Source: Paenibacillus xylanexedens (GTDB lineage Bacteria > Bacillota > Bacilli > Paenibacillales > Paenibacillaceae). From it: a stretch of 64,000 bases of DNA. The translations under genes were made by a program, and so were the position numbers. The DNA lies in contig NZ_CP018620.1 of NCBI RefSeq assembly GCF_001908275.1, positions 3,100,001 through 3,164,000 on the forward strand. Reading direction: 5' to 3'. How positions within the stretch are numbered: the stretch's first letter is position 1; every line of letters begins with the position of its first letter. The notes under the pieces were generated by a model that was not told the DNA's origin, did not search any database, and saw only the letters and a list, made by a program, of their open reading frames with translations. This document shows positions 17,603 through 26,370 of the stretch, piece after piece.

Positions 17603-18355
17603 ATGAACAACCTTTGTGTAGCACACCGTGGATTTTCTTCTATTGCACCAGAGAATACGATGGCTGCATTCCTGATGGCCATGGAGCGGCCTGAAGTTCA
17701 GTGGATGGAGCTGGATGTGCAGTTGTCGCGTGATGGTGTACCAGTGGTCATTCATGATTTTACAGTGGATCGCACGACGAATGGCAAGGGTCTGGTTCGG
17801 GAAACCGATTGGGCTGATCTGCAACGTCTGGATGCCGGAGCATGGAAAAACAAGTCTTACAAAGGAGAACGGATTCCGGCGCTAAGTGAATTGTTAGATC
17901 GCTCGTGCGGCAGAGTGCGTTTGAACATTGAACTGAAAACGCAGGGAGACATGTACCCGGGTCTGCCTGCGGCTGTTATACATGAAGTGAGAAAAAGACA
18001 TATGCAAAATGATGTTGTGATCACCTCATTTGAACCAGCCGCTCTGATCGAAGTGAAGAAACTTGCACCGGAGATCCAGACGGGGCTAATTATCGATGCA
18101 CGACCAGGTGACCTGTTAACCGCGCTGCGGCAGATGAATTGTTCATTCCTCTCGATTGGATACACCAATGTAGACAAATCCTTAATGAACGAGATGCGGA
18201 GTGCAGGTATTCGGGTGATGGCTTGGACAGTGGATGACAAGACCATTATGAAGAAACTGGCGGCAGTTGATCCAGAACTGATGTTATGTACGAACCGTCC
18301 TGACGTGTGGGAGTTGGCATTTCAGGAGACGAGCAGCCGATTTTTCAGACCTTAA
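17603..18355 (+). CDS. Glycerophosphodiester phosphodiesterase
   Basis: A 250-residue cytoplasmic GDPD (UgpQ-like) that splits glycerophosphodiesters into glycerol-3-phosphate and an alcohol. Catalytic and metal residues are visible in VAHRGFSSIAPENTMAAF, MELDVQLSRDGVPVVIHD and LNIELKTQG; the C-terminal MAWTVDDKTIMKKL closes the TIM barrel. No signal peptide. GAGGAGGG lies 7 bases before the ATG, 24 bases after the CapA-like gene. Confidence 0.93.
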   Translation: MNNLCVAHRGFSSIAPENTMAAFLMAMERPEVQWMELDVQLSRDGVPVVIHDFTVDRTTNGKGLVRETDWADLQRLDAGAWKNKSYKGERIPALSELLDRSCGRVRLNIELKTQGDMYPGLPAAVIHEVRKRHMQNDVVITSFEPAALIEVKKLAPEIQTGLIIDARPGDLLTALRQMNCSFLSIGYTNVDKSLMNEMRSAGIRVMAWTVDDKTIMKKLAAVDPELMLCTNRPDVWELAFQETSSRFFRP

Positions 18356-18401
18356 CTTTACTATATGCACTAATGAATCCGATAAAGGTGGTAATATACC
18401 C

Positions 18402-19034
18402 ATGTTGACTAACATTCGCAATGTATACTGTGTAGGACGCAATTATAAACTTCATGCGGAAGAATTGGGTAACGCGGTTCCGGATGAACCAATGATCTTT
18501 ATGAAACCTTCTCATGCAGTCGTGCCCCTGAATGGTGAAACGCTTGAATTGCCTGCTAGCAAGGGTGAAGTTCACTATGAAGCTGAATTGGTCGTGCAAA
18601 TCGGCCGGAGTTATGAGCCAGGTATGGCGGTAGATGAGCTGGTGGATGCGTATGCGTTTGGTATTGATTTTACGTTACGTGACGTACAGACCGTGATTAA
18701 GAAAAAGGGCCACCCGTGGACAGCGGCCAAAGGATTCAAAAATTCCGCTCCGGTTACTGCATTTCAGGCATTCCCGGGTGCGGCAGCATTACTGGAGAAA
18801 GACTTTACATTGACCAAAAATGGTGAGGAAGTCCAGCGTGGTAATATTCGTAACATGATCTTTAGTTTACAGGATATTGTGGATTATGTAGGTCATCATT
18901 ACGGCTTGGGGCCGGGCGATGTCATTTTTACAGGAACACCGGAAGGTGTTGGACCAACACAAGCAGGAGATGTGCTCGAACTGGCATGGGACGGCGAATC
19001 CTTGGGTGCCTGCACGATTGGGGCAGTGCAATAA
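18402..19034 (+). CDS. Fumarylacetoacetate hydrolase-fold protein
   Basis: A 210-residue member of the FAH family (single C-terminal domain type, like YcgM/FAHD1), which cleaves or decarboxylates acylpyruvates and related 2-oxo acids. The metal site is HYEAELVVQIG (Glu-x-Glu) and the later Asp in YAFGIDFTLRDVQ; GDVIFTGTPEGVGP is the family's closing signature. ATG 18402 has AAAGGTGG upstream. Ends the three-gene cluster at a clear terminator (19076-19102). The physiological substrate is not evident. Confidence 0.92.
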   Translation: MLTNIRNVYCVGRNYKLHAEELGNAVPDEPMIFMKPSHAVVPLNGETLELPASKGEVHYEAELVVQIGRSYEPGMAVDELVDAYAFGIDFTLRDVQTVIKKKGHPWTAAKGFKNSAPVTAFQAFPGAAALLEKDFTLTKNGEEVQRGNIRNMIFSLQDIVDYVGHHYGLGPGDVIFTGTPEGVGPTQAGDVLELAWDGESLGACTIGAVQ

Positions 19035-19075
19035 GGATTACACATCATACCTGCTTGAAATGAATAGGTTACAAG

Positions 19076-19102
19076 AAAGGGGCGTGTATACGCTCCTTTT
19101 TG
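19076..19102 (+). terminator. Terminator after the FAH-fold gene
   Basis: A 10-bp stem AAAGGGGCGT / ACGCTCCTTT with GTAT loop, running into TTTTT. Confidence 0.75.
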
Positions 19103-19156
19103 TCGTGCTATCGTGGATATATGTTTATACCTTCATCGTACGGATACCCTACTAAT

Positions 19157-19564
19157 TTACGCCAAGCTGTATGCTGTATTTGCGCTCTGTGTGACCAACT
19201 CTTCCAGTTCAGCTTGTTGTGCAGCATGTTGCTCCGAGCTGATACTTCCATTTGCGAGCCGTTCATCCAACTGCTCTCTGAGCTGTCTTACTTGTATAGC
19301 AATGACCTCATCCAAATTCCCGTTATTTTCTTCCGTAATTGTCCTCAGTGATTTGCCGCTGTACAGTTCCTGATACAGATCCGCTTCTGAAGCCTGATTC
19401 AGAGCGTCGAGCAGCTCATCACTGCTTCCCTCACGAGTGTCCAAGTCAACGATGGACCATTTAGCAGTAGGTATGGGAGAGATGGCGGATTGGCCCCATG
19501 CTGTTCCGGCAAAGGACATGGTGACAATCATTGTGCCTATAATAATGACTCTTTTCATATTCAT
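19157..19564 (-). CDS. Small secreted protein, function unknown
   Basis: About 135 residues with an N-terminal signal peptide (MNMKRVIIIGTMIVTMSFAGTAWGQ, given in part as VIIIGTMIVTMSFAGTAWG) cleaved near residue 25. The mature part is acidic and helical; the segment LYQELYSGKSLRTITEENNGN followed by VIAIQVRQLREQLDERLANG and ISSEQHAAQQAELEEL resembles the SGKSL.EIA and repeated-helix pattern of DUF2680-like secreted proteins of Bacillales. That is family resemblance from memory, not a search. The start at 19564 is chosen because TGAGGA precedes it by 8 bases; ATG 19579 overlaps no site. Convergent to the FAH gene. Confidence 0.65.
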   Translation of the reverse strand: MNMKRVIIIGTMIVTMSFAGTAWGQSAISPIPTAKWSIVDLDTREGSSDELLDALNQASEADLYQELYSGKSLRTITEENNGNLDEVIAIQVRQLREQLDERLANGSISSEQHAAQQAELEELVTQSANTAYSLA

Positions 19565-19751
19565 ATGGATAATCCTCATTTCTGTAGTTGAGTACGAACT
19601 GAATCGTAGCTTGTCGTTGATGTAGTTGTAGATGTTTCGATCTGAGAATAGTGTAAACGGGAAACCTGAAGTGAAACTTAAAACAGGATAAGTAATTTCA
19701 ACCTAGCTGAGAACGACCGCAACAAGAAAAGATCACTAATACAATTCACAC

Positions 19752-19781
19752 TTGACAGGTTGGGTTAGTTGGTTATATGAT
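19752..19781 (+). promoter_or_regulatory. Predicted sigma-A promoter of the MarR-sulfotransferase-ABC operon
   Basis: TTGACA (19752-19757), 18-base spacer, TATGAT (19776-19781). It leaves a 5' leader of about 165 bases that contains a terminator-like hairpin. The rest of 19565-19751 shows no gene. Confidence 0.6.
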
Positions 19782-19864
19782 AATCTCAATTATTTTAATA
19801 CTCATTAAATGAACAGTGAACTAATTTGAACTGAAAACTGCATTGAGCTGATTGGACCACCAAA

Positions 19865-19911
19865 GGCTCCCGGGACTACTCCTCTAAGGAATGTCCTCGG
19901 GGGCCTTTTTT
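19865..19911 (+). terminator. Leader terminator upstream of the MarR gene
   Basis: GGCTCCCGGGAC pairs with GTCCTCGGGGGCC, followed by six T, 43 bases before the marR-type start. It lies between the promoter at 19752 and the gene, so it may attenuate the operon. No T-box or SAM-box consensus was seen. Confidence 0.6.
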
Positions 19912-19953
19912 CGTATCTTTATTGAAGCTTCAAACGATCAAGGAGGTTATGAA

Positions 19954-20511
19954 ATGAGTGATAGAGACTGGGAAGCGTTGGAGCGGACGGATTGGTTATT
20001 TCGCAAAATGGTCAGACGATTCGTTAAAGAGCGGGATCGCATCTCTGTAGAAGGTATCAGCCTGCCAGGCATGCTTATCCTGCACAAAATCATTCGTGAG
20101 GGAGAACAGCGGCTTGGAGATCTGGCAGAACAATTGGACTTCACATCGGGTGCAATCACAGCTCTGACCGATAAGTTGGAGAAAAAGGGACTCACCATCC
20201 GCAGACGAAAGGAAGACGACCGCCGGACGGTTTTACTGGACATCACATCCAGCGGGCGGGAGATGTATGCGAGAAACAGTAACATCGGTGCCCGATGTAT
20301 CACGCTTCTGTTTGAGGGTTTTACGAGTGAGGAACTGGAGCAGCAAAGTCAATTCTACGAGCGGGTAGTAGCGAATCTGGAGGGATTCTCGGACACGGTG
20401 CTGGAATTGGCGGAGAGCAACGGGATACAAGAACATGATCGGTCCTCCGCAAGTGACCTTGAGCAGAAGCAGCGGGAAAATACCGGGAAGAGGAACTATC
20501 TCAGTTATTGA
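19954..20511 (+). CDS. MarR family transcriptional regulator
   Basis: A 185-residue winged-helix regulator. Helices and wing can be followed through LPGMLILHKIIREGEQRLGDLAEQL, then FTSGAITALTDKLEKKG (recognition helix) and IRRRKEDDRRTVLLDITSSGREMY (wing with the conserved D-R-R). MarR proteins repress nearby operons and are released by aromatic or other small ligands or by oxidation. ATG 19954 follows AGGAGG by 7 bases; an upstream in-frame codon at 19891 lies inside the terminator hairpin and is rejected. First gene of the operon with the sulfotransferase-like and ABC genes, which it probably controls. Confidence 0.9.
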   Translation: MSDRDWEALERTDWLFRKMVRRFVKERDRISVEGISLPGMLILHKIIREGEQRLGDLAEQLDFTSGAITALTDKLEKKGLTIRRRKEDDRRTVLLDITSSGREMYARNSNIGARCITLLFEGFTSEELEQQSQFYERVVANLEGFSDTVLELAESNGIQEHDRSSASDLEQKQRENTGKRNYLSY

Positions 20512-20569
20512 GGTTGGGTCAAAGTAACGACATTTGATATACCACAAACATTCTAGGGAGAGATGATCA

Positions 20570-22018
20570 ATGGGACACTCAACAATATATCCAACTGGAG
20601 CGACGTTATACAATCCGGATAAGGCTTGGGGCGGTTATACCGTCTATCAGGCAGGTGAAGAAGGCGTAGTATTGATCGATATGAATGGCAAGGAGGTTCA
20701 CCTGTGGAAAGGATTGTTAGGTTTTCCGGCCAAAATATTACCTGGCGGCTACGTGCTGGGCAGCACGGGTCGGAGAGATCCGAAGTTCGGTATTCAGGAT
20801 AATGTCGATCTGGTTCAGGTGGATTGGGACGGCAACATTGTATGGAAATACAATAGCTACGAACACATCGAAGATCCGGGATATGAGCCATTATGGTATG
20901 CCCGCCAGCATCATGATTATCAGCGTGAGGGGAATCCGGTAGGTTATTATGCACCTGGCCTTGCGCCAAAGACGAAGAGTGGTAAAACACTTATTCTGGC
21001 ACACAAAAATGTGAGTAACCCGCAAATTTCAGATAAGCCATTGCTTGATGATGCCATTATCGAAGTCGATTGGGAGGGGAAGGTACTCTGGGAGTGGCTG
21101 CCTAACGAACACTTTGAAGAATTAGGTTTTGATGAAGCTGCTCGAAATGTCCTGTTCCGTGATCCGAATACACGTTCTTTCGGTCATCTGGGTGGTGGTG
21201 TTGGTGACTGGTTACATATTAATTCTGCTTCTTATGTCGGACCCAACCGATTCTATGAAGAAGGAGACGAACGGTTCCACCCCGACAATATTATCTGGGA
21301 TGCCAGAGAGGCCAACATAATCGCCATTACAGACAGACAGAGTGGAAAGATCGTGTGGAGATTAGGGCCAGACTATACTTCACCTGAAGCGAAACACATC
21401 GGCACAATTATCGGGCAGCATCATGCACATATCATTCCCCAAGGTCTACCGGGAGAAGGGAACTTGCTCGTATTCGACAATGGCGGCTGGGCAGGTTACG
21501 GCCTCCCAAATCCGGCTTCTCCATTTGGATTGAAACATGCGATTCGGGATCACTCCCGTGTACTGGAGATTAACCCGGTCACCCTGGAGATTGTCTGGCA
21601 GTATACATCGGCAGAAGCAGGTTTCTCGGTTCCGACGGATTCTTATAAATTTTATAGCCCATACATCAGTTCCGCCCAGCGTTTACCTAACGGTAACACC
21701 CTGATAACCGAAGGTTCCAATGGCAGATTGTTCGAAGTCACAGCGGAGCATGAGCTGGTATGGGAGTATGTCTCTCCTTACACCGATCGGCGGAATACCA
21801 ATATGGTCTATCGCTCGTATCGAGTTCCTTATCAGTGGGTTCCGCAGTTGGAGAAGCCGCAGGAAGTTGCGATCGAAGCTATTGATGTCTCCAACTACAG
21901 AGTGCCGGGAGCAGCACCCAAAGGTTCTACATCCATCGTGAGCGTAGAGACAACTCTTCCATTTGTGGAGGGTGCAGCCTGTGTGGCAACGTCGGATGAA
22001 GGCAAGTCAGGCGGTTAA
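20570..22018 (+). CDS. Arylsulfotransferase (ASST)-fold protein, cytoplasmic
   Basis: A 482-residue six-bladed propeller of the arylsulfate sulfotransferase family. Family landmarks: DWLHINSASYVGPN, containing the His that accepts the sulfuryl group in E. coli AssT (inferred by motif position), IIGQHHAHIIPQG with further active-site histidines, NLLVFDNGGWAG, and repeated strands such as VDWDGNIVWKYN and VDWEGKVLWEW. AssT enzymes transfer sulfate from one phenol ester to another without PAPS. Unlike the periplasmic Gram-negative enzymes this protein has no signal peptide. It follows marR by 58 bases and precedes a complete importer by 39 bases, suggesting that the imported compound is its substrate or donor. 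Confidence 0.82.
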   Translation: MGHSTIYPTGATLYNPDKAWGGYTVYQAGEEGVVLIDMNGKEVHLWKGLLGFPAKILPGGYVLGSTGRRDPKFGIQDNVDLVQVDWDGNIVWKYNSYEHIEDPGYEPLWYARQHHDYQREGNPVGYYAPGLAPKTKSGKTLILAHKNVSNPQISDKPLLDDAIIEVDWEGKVLWEWLPNEHFEELGFDEAARNVLFRDPNTRSFGHLGGGVGDWLHINSASYVGPNRFYEEGDERFHPDNIIWDAREANIIAITDRQSGKIVWRLGPDYTSPEAKHIGTIIGQHHAHIIPQGLPGEGNLLVFDNGGWAGYGLPNPASPFGLKHAIRDHSRVLEINPVTLEIVWQYTSAEAGFSVPTDSYKFYSPYISSAQRLPNGNTLITEGSNGRLFEVTAEHELVWEYVSPYTDRRNTNMVYRSYRVPYQWVPQLEKPQEVAIEAIDVSNYRVPGAAPKGSTSIVSVETTLPFVEGAACVATSDEGKSGG

Positions 22019-22057
22019 GCGTCAAGAATCATGACTAGATCGAATGGGGTGTATATT

Positions 22058-23086
22058 GTGAGAAAACCATCCATAGTAACCGGCATATTGATATTATTTC
22101 TGGCTACGACACTCCTATTATCCGGATGCAGTTCAAACGCAGCAGGATCTGGAGCAAAAGACGCTACCGGCAAGAATACCGATAATGTAAAAATTCGAAT
22201 CGCAGATACAAGTACCAACCCAACGTTCAGGGTAGCTATTGCCAAAGGTTTTTTTGAAAACAGGGGCATTGATGCAGAGAGTATTACGTTTGGCTCACCT
22301 GCTGAAGGTGTAAATGCACTATTTATCAAACAGGTTGATATTGCTTACGGTGCGGACTTCCCTGTATTAAATGCTTTGTCTAAAGGGGAATATTCAGTCA
22401 TCGCTTCTGCAGGTCAGACTACGGACGAAGCGGCAGCCGCCTGGAAGCTGTATGCAAGGGAGAATATTCAGAGTGGAGCGGATTTGAAGGGCAAGAAAGT
22501 GAGTTTCATTCGAGGCACATTTATTCCGTATCTATGGGATGAATATTTGAAAGATCAGGGGGTGGCGCTGAGTGATGTGACGCAAATTGGTCAGGGGGCT
22601 TTTGATGAAGCCTACATCGCACTGAAACAGGGAGACCTTGATGCCGCTTGGGTTATAGGTTCCGCGTTAACCGATAAATTCGATGCACTCGAAGGAGTAC
22701 ATCAGCTGACGGATATGTCTCAGACCCCTATACGCCTTGGTATGGGACTGGTATCAAGTAATGAATTCATCCAGGCAAACCCTGAAACGGTAAGTGATTT
22801 TCTTGCGGCGCTGGATGAAGCATCCACGTATGCCCAAGCGCATCCTGAAGAGGTTGCCGATCTGATGTACCAAGAGACCAAACAGCCTAAAGATGCCACG
22901 TTGAAAGACCTTCCAATCAATCCATGGGAAGTTGGATTTACGCAGGCTGCTTATGATAGTTTGGCAGGTCAGAAGCAATATATGGTGGACACCGGAATCA
23001 TCGAACAGGATTTTGATCTCGACACCAAACTCGATCTGACTTCTCTCCAGCAGGCGTTGCCGGAAAAAGTAACATACAGTAAATAA
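22058..23086 (+). CDS. ABC transporter substrate-binding lipoprotein (SsuA/NMT1-like)
   Basis: A 342-residue lipoprotein. Signal sequence ends in LLLSGCSS (lipobox), followed by a short Gly/Ala/Ser linker and a type II periplasmic-binding fold: VKIRIADTSTNPTFRVAIAKGFFENRGID at the start of lobe 1 and the AFDEAYIALKQGDLDAAWVIG hinge region, both typical of the sulfonate/taurine/nitrate/thiamine-precursor binding group. GTG 22058 is chosen because GAATGGGGTG precedes it; ATG 22031 lacks a site. Partner of the ATPase and permease that follow. Substrate not determinable, but the ASST neighbour favours an organosulfur or aromatic compound. Confidence 0.88.
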   Translation: MRKPSIVTGILILFLATTLLLSGCSSNAAGSGAKDATGKNTDNVKIRIADTSTNPTFRVAIAKGFFENRGIDAESITFGSPAEGVNALFIKQVDIAYGADFPVLNALSKGEYSVIASAGQTTDEAAAAWKLYARENIQSGADLKGKKVSFIRGTFIPYLWDEYLKDQGVALSDVTQIGQGAFDEAYIALKQGDLDAAWVIGSALTDKFDALEGVHQLTDMSQTPIRLGMGLVSSNEFIQANPETVSDFLAALDEASTYAQAHPEEVADLMYQETKQPKDATLKDLPINPWEVGFTQAAYDSLAGQKQYMVDTGIIEQDFDLDTKLDLTSLQQALPEKVTYSK

Positions 23087-23113
23087 TTCTTATTGAAATG
23101 GGAGGTGTCCGTT

Positions 23114-23890
23114 ATGTCCTTACCTGCAACTCAGCATACCATTCATATTGAACAGCTTCGAAAAACGTATCATGCCCCGACCAATGGGGATGTGCATTAT
23201 ATCATTAAGGATGTCGATCTGGTTATCAAGGGAGGAGAGTTCTTTGTCCTGCTTGGTCCCAGTGGGTGTGGGAAGTCAACGCTGCTGAACATGATCGCGG
23301 GGTTTATCTCCAAGTCGGGTGGACAGCTCAAGGTGGATAACAAGGAGATTGACAGACCAGGCAGGGATCGGGCAATGGTATTCCAGCAGGCGGATTCTTC
23401 TCTCTTTCCATGGCTAACCGTGAGGGAAAATGTTGAATTCGGACTTCGAATGTCCAAGGTGCCTAAGACGCAACGGCGTGAGATCTCCGATCGTTACATC
23501 CAGCTTGTAGGACTGAGTGCTCATGAGGGCAAATTTCCAAAAGAGCTATCAGGTGGCATGAAGCAGCGTGTTCAATTGGCCCGGGTACTTGCGAATGACT
23601 CGGCGATCTTGCTGATGGATGAGCCATTCGGTGCGCTGGACGCGATGACGAGACGGACCATGCAGAAGGAACTGGTGAATATTTGGAAAGAAACACATAA
23701 AACCGTTATCTTTGTCACACACGATATTCAGGAGGCGTTATTGCTTGGTGAGCGCATAGGCATTATGTCTGTAGGTCCGTCTTCGAATATCACGGATATT
23801 TACCACAACACTTTACCTTACCCGAGGAACATCGCCTCGTCTGAGTTCAACACCCTGTATGACCGAATTCAAGGCCACTTTGAAGAATAA
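23114..23890 (+). CDS. ABC transporter ATP-binding protein (SsuB/TauB-like)
   Basis: A 258-residue nucleotide-binding subunit. Walker A LLGPSGCGKSTLL, Q-loop MVFQQADSSLFPWLTV, signature LSGGMKQRVQLARVL, Walker B ILLMDEPFGALD and switch His in IFVTHDIQEAL are all present; the F-P-W-L after the Q-loop is typical of the nitrate/sulfonate importers. ATG 23114 follows GGGAGGTG. Middle gene of the importer cassette, 17 bases before the permease start. Confidence 0.93.
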   Translation: MSLPATQHTIHIEQLRKTYHAPTNGDVHYIIKDVDLVIKGGEFFVLLGPSGCGKSTLLNMIAGFISKSGGQLKVDNKEIDRPGRDRAMVFQQADSSLFPWLTVRENVEFGLRMSKVPKTQRREISDRYIQLVGLSAHEGKFPKELSGGMKQRVQLARVLANDSAILLMDEPFGALDAMTRRTMQKELVNIWKETHKTVIFVTHDIQEALLLGERIGIMSVGPSSNITDIYHNTLPYPRNIASSEFNTLYDRIQGHFEE

Positions 23891-23907
23891 CTGAGGTGAT
23901 ATACAAG

Positions 23908-24681
23908 ATGAAATGGTTGGAGAAAAAATGGGTGTCTATCCCGCTTCTATGGGTAACGGTCATCTTAATCTGGCAGCTTGGTGCCCTTATCTATGGGCCT
24001 GACGTAATCCCCGGTCCGTGGCACACGATCTTGGGAGCACGCGAATTGATTGCTGACGGTACACTGATGGAGTATATCGGAATCAGCTTCACTCGTGTAC
24101 TGGCCGGCTGGGTACTCGGAAGTATCATTGCTATTCCGGTAGGGCTGATTATTGGCAAAGTTCATCTCATCCGGCTGTTCGCCGAACCGTTCCTTAACTT
24201 TATACGTTTTATCCCGCCGATCGCCTTTATTACCTTATTTCTGGTGTGGTTCGGAATTGGTGAGCAATCCAAGATCGCGCTCATTATGTACGCAACCTTC
24301 TTCATTGTTGTGCTGAATACACTGACAGGTGTGCTCTCCGTCGAAGAAGACAAAATCCGGTCGGCCCGCAGTATGGGAGCCAATGAACGGCAGATTCTGC
24401 TGCATGTGATTGTTCCGGCGACAACCCCGTATATCTTCACGGGTGTGCGACTGGCGATGGGAACTTCTTATATGGCCATAATCGGTGCTGAGATGATTGC
24501 TTCGAATGAGGGGGTGGGTTACTTAATCTGGAATTCCAGACTCTTTTTCCGAACAGATTGGATCTTTGTCGGACTGATTTCCCTGGGTTTTATGGGATTC
24601 CTGACGGATCGATTGTTCAACTGGTTTGGTCGCAGAGTACTCTACCGATATGGGGTCATTGGAGGAGCGAAGCGGGTCTGA
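23908..24681 (+). CDS. ABC transporter permease (SsuC/TauC-like)
   Basis: A 257-residue membrane protein with about six helices. The coupling-helix EAA loop reads EEDKIRSARSMGANERQILLHVIVPATTPYI, which docks on the ATPase; FIRFIPPIAFITLFLVWFGIGEQSK is the hallmark segment of SsuC/TauC/NrtB permeases. ATG 23908 follows GAGGTGAT; GTG 23896 overlaps that site. Last gene of the operon, followed by a terminator at 24756-24798. Confidence 0.93.
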   Translation: MKWLEKKWVSIPLLWVTVILIWQLGALIYGPDVIPGPWHTILGARELIADGTLMEYIGISFTRVLAGWVLGSIIAIPVGLIIGKVHLIRLFAEPFLNFIRFIPPIAFITLFLVWFGIGEQSKIALIMYATFFIVVLNTLTGVLSVEEDKIRSARSMGANERQILLHVIVPATTPYIFTGVRLAMGTSYMAIIGAEMIASNEGVGYLIWNSRLFFRTDWIFVGLISLGFMGFLTDRLFNWFGRRVLYRYGVIGGAKRV

Positions 24682-24755
24682 AACAGAACCTGGGAACACC
24701 GAATTCCAGACGTTACTTGAAAAGGGAAGTCATCTTGTTTTGACGTTTGATCGAT

Positions 24756-24798
24756 AACCTGTTTTGGCACTTCTACACGAGGCCAATACAGGTTTTTT
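24756..24798 (+). terminator. Terminator of the ASST-ABC operon
   Basis: AACCTGT / ACAGGTT stem extended by TTGG / CCAA, followed by six T. Confidence 0.75.
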
Positions 24799-24909
24799 GT
24801 GTGCTGGCGTAAGGAGTTTCGGCATTGGGATCAAACCGTGGTATAATTGAATTTCAAAAATACAATAAACGTCATGCGGGCTGTACATACGCTGCATGCA
24901 GGAGACATT

Positions 24910-25719
24910 ATGGATTGGATTATTGGCGCCGTATGCGCTTCTATGGTGGCAGGTGCTGCCTATGCGAAAAAGTCGCTAACCCTGTCTGGCTGCCTGGCAG
25001 CCATCATGATGGGAACGATATATTACGGAGCGGGTAACCTGTTCTGGTTTGGCACGTTATTGTTGTTTTTCATTACTTCAACGTTGCTCTCCAGGTTTCG
25101 TAAAGATCGGAAGCAGGAGCTGGAGAAATCCTATGCCAAGTCAGGAAATCGGGATGCTGGGCAAGTGATGGCTAATGGTGGAATGGGCATGTTCCTATGT
25201 CTGGGATACTGGATATTTCCTCATCCGGCATGGGTGTATGCTTTCATTGGTGTAATGGCTACCGTTACATCGGATACATGGGCAACCGAGATTGGGAGTC
25301 TCAGTCGCAAGCCGCCGCGCTCTGTTCTCACCTGGAAGGTACTTACGCCAGGTGCTTCAGGAGGTGTCTCACTTCTCGGAACCGTGGCTGCAGCCGTAGG
25401 CGGGGCTCTGATTGGTGCGGGAGCATTCTTGTTTTCCTGGATCGCCGGGATAGAAGGGCTTAGTCTGTTTAGTTGGACTTTTGTCGGTCTTGCAGGCGGG
25501 TTGGCAGGTGCTTTTGCCGATTCCTATCTGGGCGCAACGGTGCAGATGATGTATCGTTGTACTGTGTGTGGCCGTGAAGTTGAGGTACATGAACATTGCG
25601 GGCATCCAACGGTTCGGGCTCGTGGCTGGGCATGGATGAGTAACGACCTGGTGAACGTGCTTAGCTCAGTGATCGGCGGATGTGTGGCGATTGGTTTAGG
25701 TAACATTTTGGCGTTGTAA
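24910..25719 (+). CDS. DUF92 family membrane protein
   Basis: A 269-residue polytopic membrane protein of the DUF92/TMEM19 family, related to plant phytyl-phosphate kinase. Family motifs are GCLAAIMMGTIYYGAG, ANGGMGMFLCL, TSDTWATEIGSLS, GASGGVSLLGT and AFADSYLGATVQ; the last segment carries a CTVCGREVEVHEHCG cysteine-rich loop before the final helices, which is common in family members. Function in bacteria is not established. ATG 24910 follows CAGGAG; the frame upstream to 24847 is excluded on that basis. The TetR gene starts 12 bases after its stop, so both are probably in one transcript. Confidence 0.87.
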   Translation: MDWIIGAVCASMVAGAAYAKKSLTLSGCLAAIMMGTIYYGAGNLFWFGTLLLFFITSTLLSRFRKDRKQELEKSYAKSGNRDAGQVMANGGMGMFLCLGYWIFPHPAWVYAFIGVMATVTSDTWATEIGSLSRKPPRSVLTWKVLTPGASGGVSLLGTVAAAVGGALIGAGAFLFSWIAGIEGLSLFSWTFVGLAGGLAGAFADSYLGATVQMMYRCTVCGREVEVHEHCGHPTVRARGWAWMSNDLVNVLSSVIGGCVAIGLGNILAL

Positions 25720-25731
25720 GGGGGAGTACAT

Positions 25732-26310
25732 TTGAGTACGGTACAGGGAGACAAATCGGAGGCTATTTTGGATGCGGCCTATGGTATTTTTGGCTCGAAA
25801 GGTTTTTATGAGACCAAAATGTCTGATATTGCAGACGAAGCCGGCATCGCAAAAGGCACCATTTATTTATATTTCAAAAGCAAGGAACAATTATTTATCG
25901 CAGTATCCAAGCGGGATTGTAACAGTTTTATCAGCCGTCTTGAATATGCTTTGAACTCGTATGAGAACACAGGTGATAAACTTGGAGCAATAGCCAAGAC
26001 CCACCTTACGTATTATTATGAGCGTCGCAATCATACCAAGCTCTTTTTTATGGCACCCAATAATGATCCAGATCTGATGAAATTCATGAAGGCATTCATG
26101 AATCAATACATGAGTATGGTGTGTGAGGTATTGGAAAGTGCAAGTGTACCTGAGCCTGTATTGCTCGCTGAAGCCTATATTGGAATTCTGGACCGGCTGA
26201 AGATGGATATCATGTTGAATCCGGAGTTTAATGAGGAACATCTGAACAAACGAATTGCTTTTGCAGCAGCATTGTTTCTGGACGGATGCCGTTCTTTTTT
26301 ACAAGTTTAA
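25732..26310 (+). CDS. TetR family transcriptional regulator
   Basis: A 192-residue regulator with a TTG start 7 bases after AAGGGGGAG. N-terminal helix-turn-helix: AILDAAYGIFGSKGFYETKMSDIADEAGIAKGTIYLYFKSKEQLF, which is split in the family as helix 1 (ILDAAYGIFGSKG), helices 2-3 (MSDIADEAGIAKGTIYLYF). The ligand domain (50-192) has no recognisable specificity and resembles the FadR/YsiA group loosely. Directly behind the DUF92 gene and 60 bases before the ABC-F gene, either of which it may control. Confidence 0.9.
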   Translation: MSTVQGDKSEAILDAAYGIFGSKGFYETKMSDIADEAGIAKGTIYLYFKSKEQLFIAVSKRDCNSFISRLEYALNSYENTGDKLGAIAKTHLTYYYERRNHTKLFFMAPNNDPDLMKFMKAFMNQYMSMVCEVLESASVPEPVLLAEAYIGILDRLKMDIMLNPEFNEEHLNKRIAFAAALFLDGCRSFLQV

Positions 26311-26370
26311 AGTAAGTGCGCGGATGTACGTAACATTGAATTTTAATTCACAGAGAAGTGGGTACGAGCA

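Noticed and set aside
19865..19911. T-box or SAM riboswitch terminator
   Set aside because: The hairpin is terminator-like, but no T-box AGGGTGGNACCGCG element or S-box core was found upstream.
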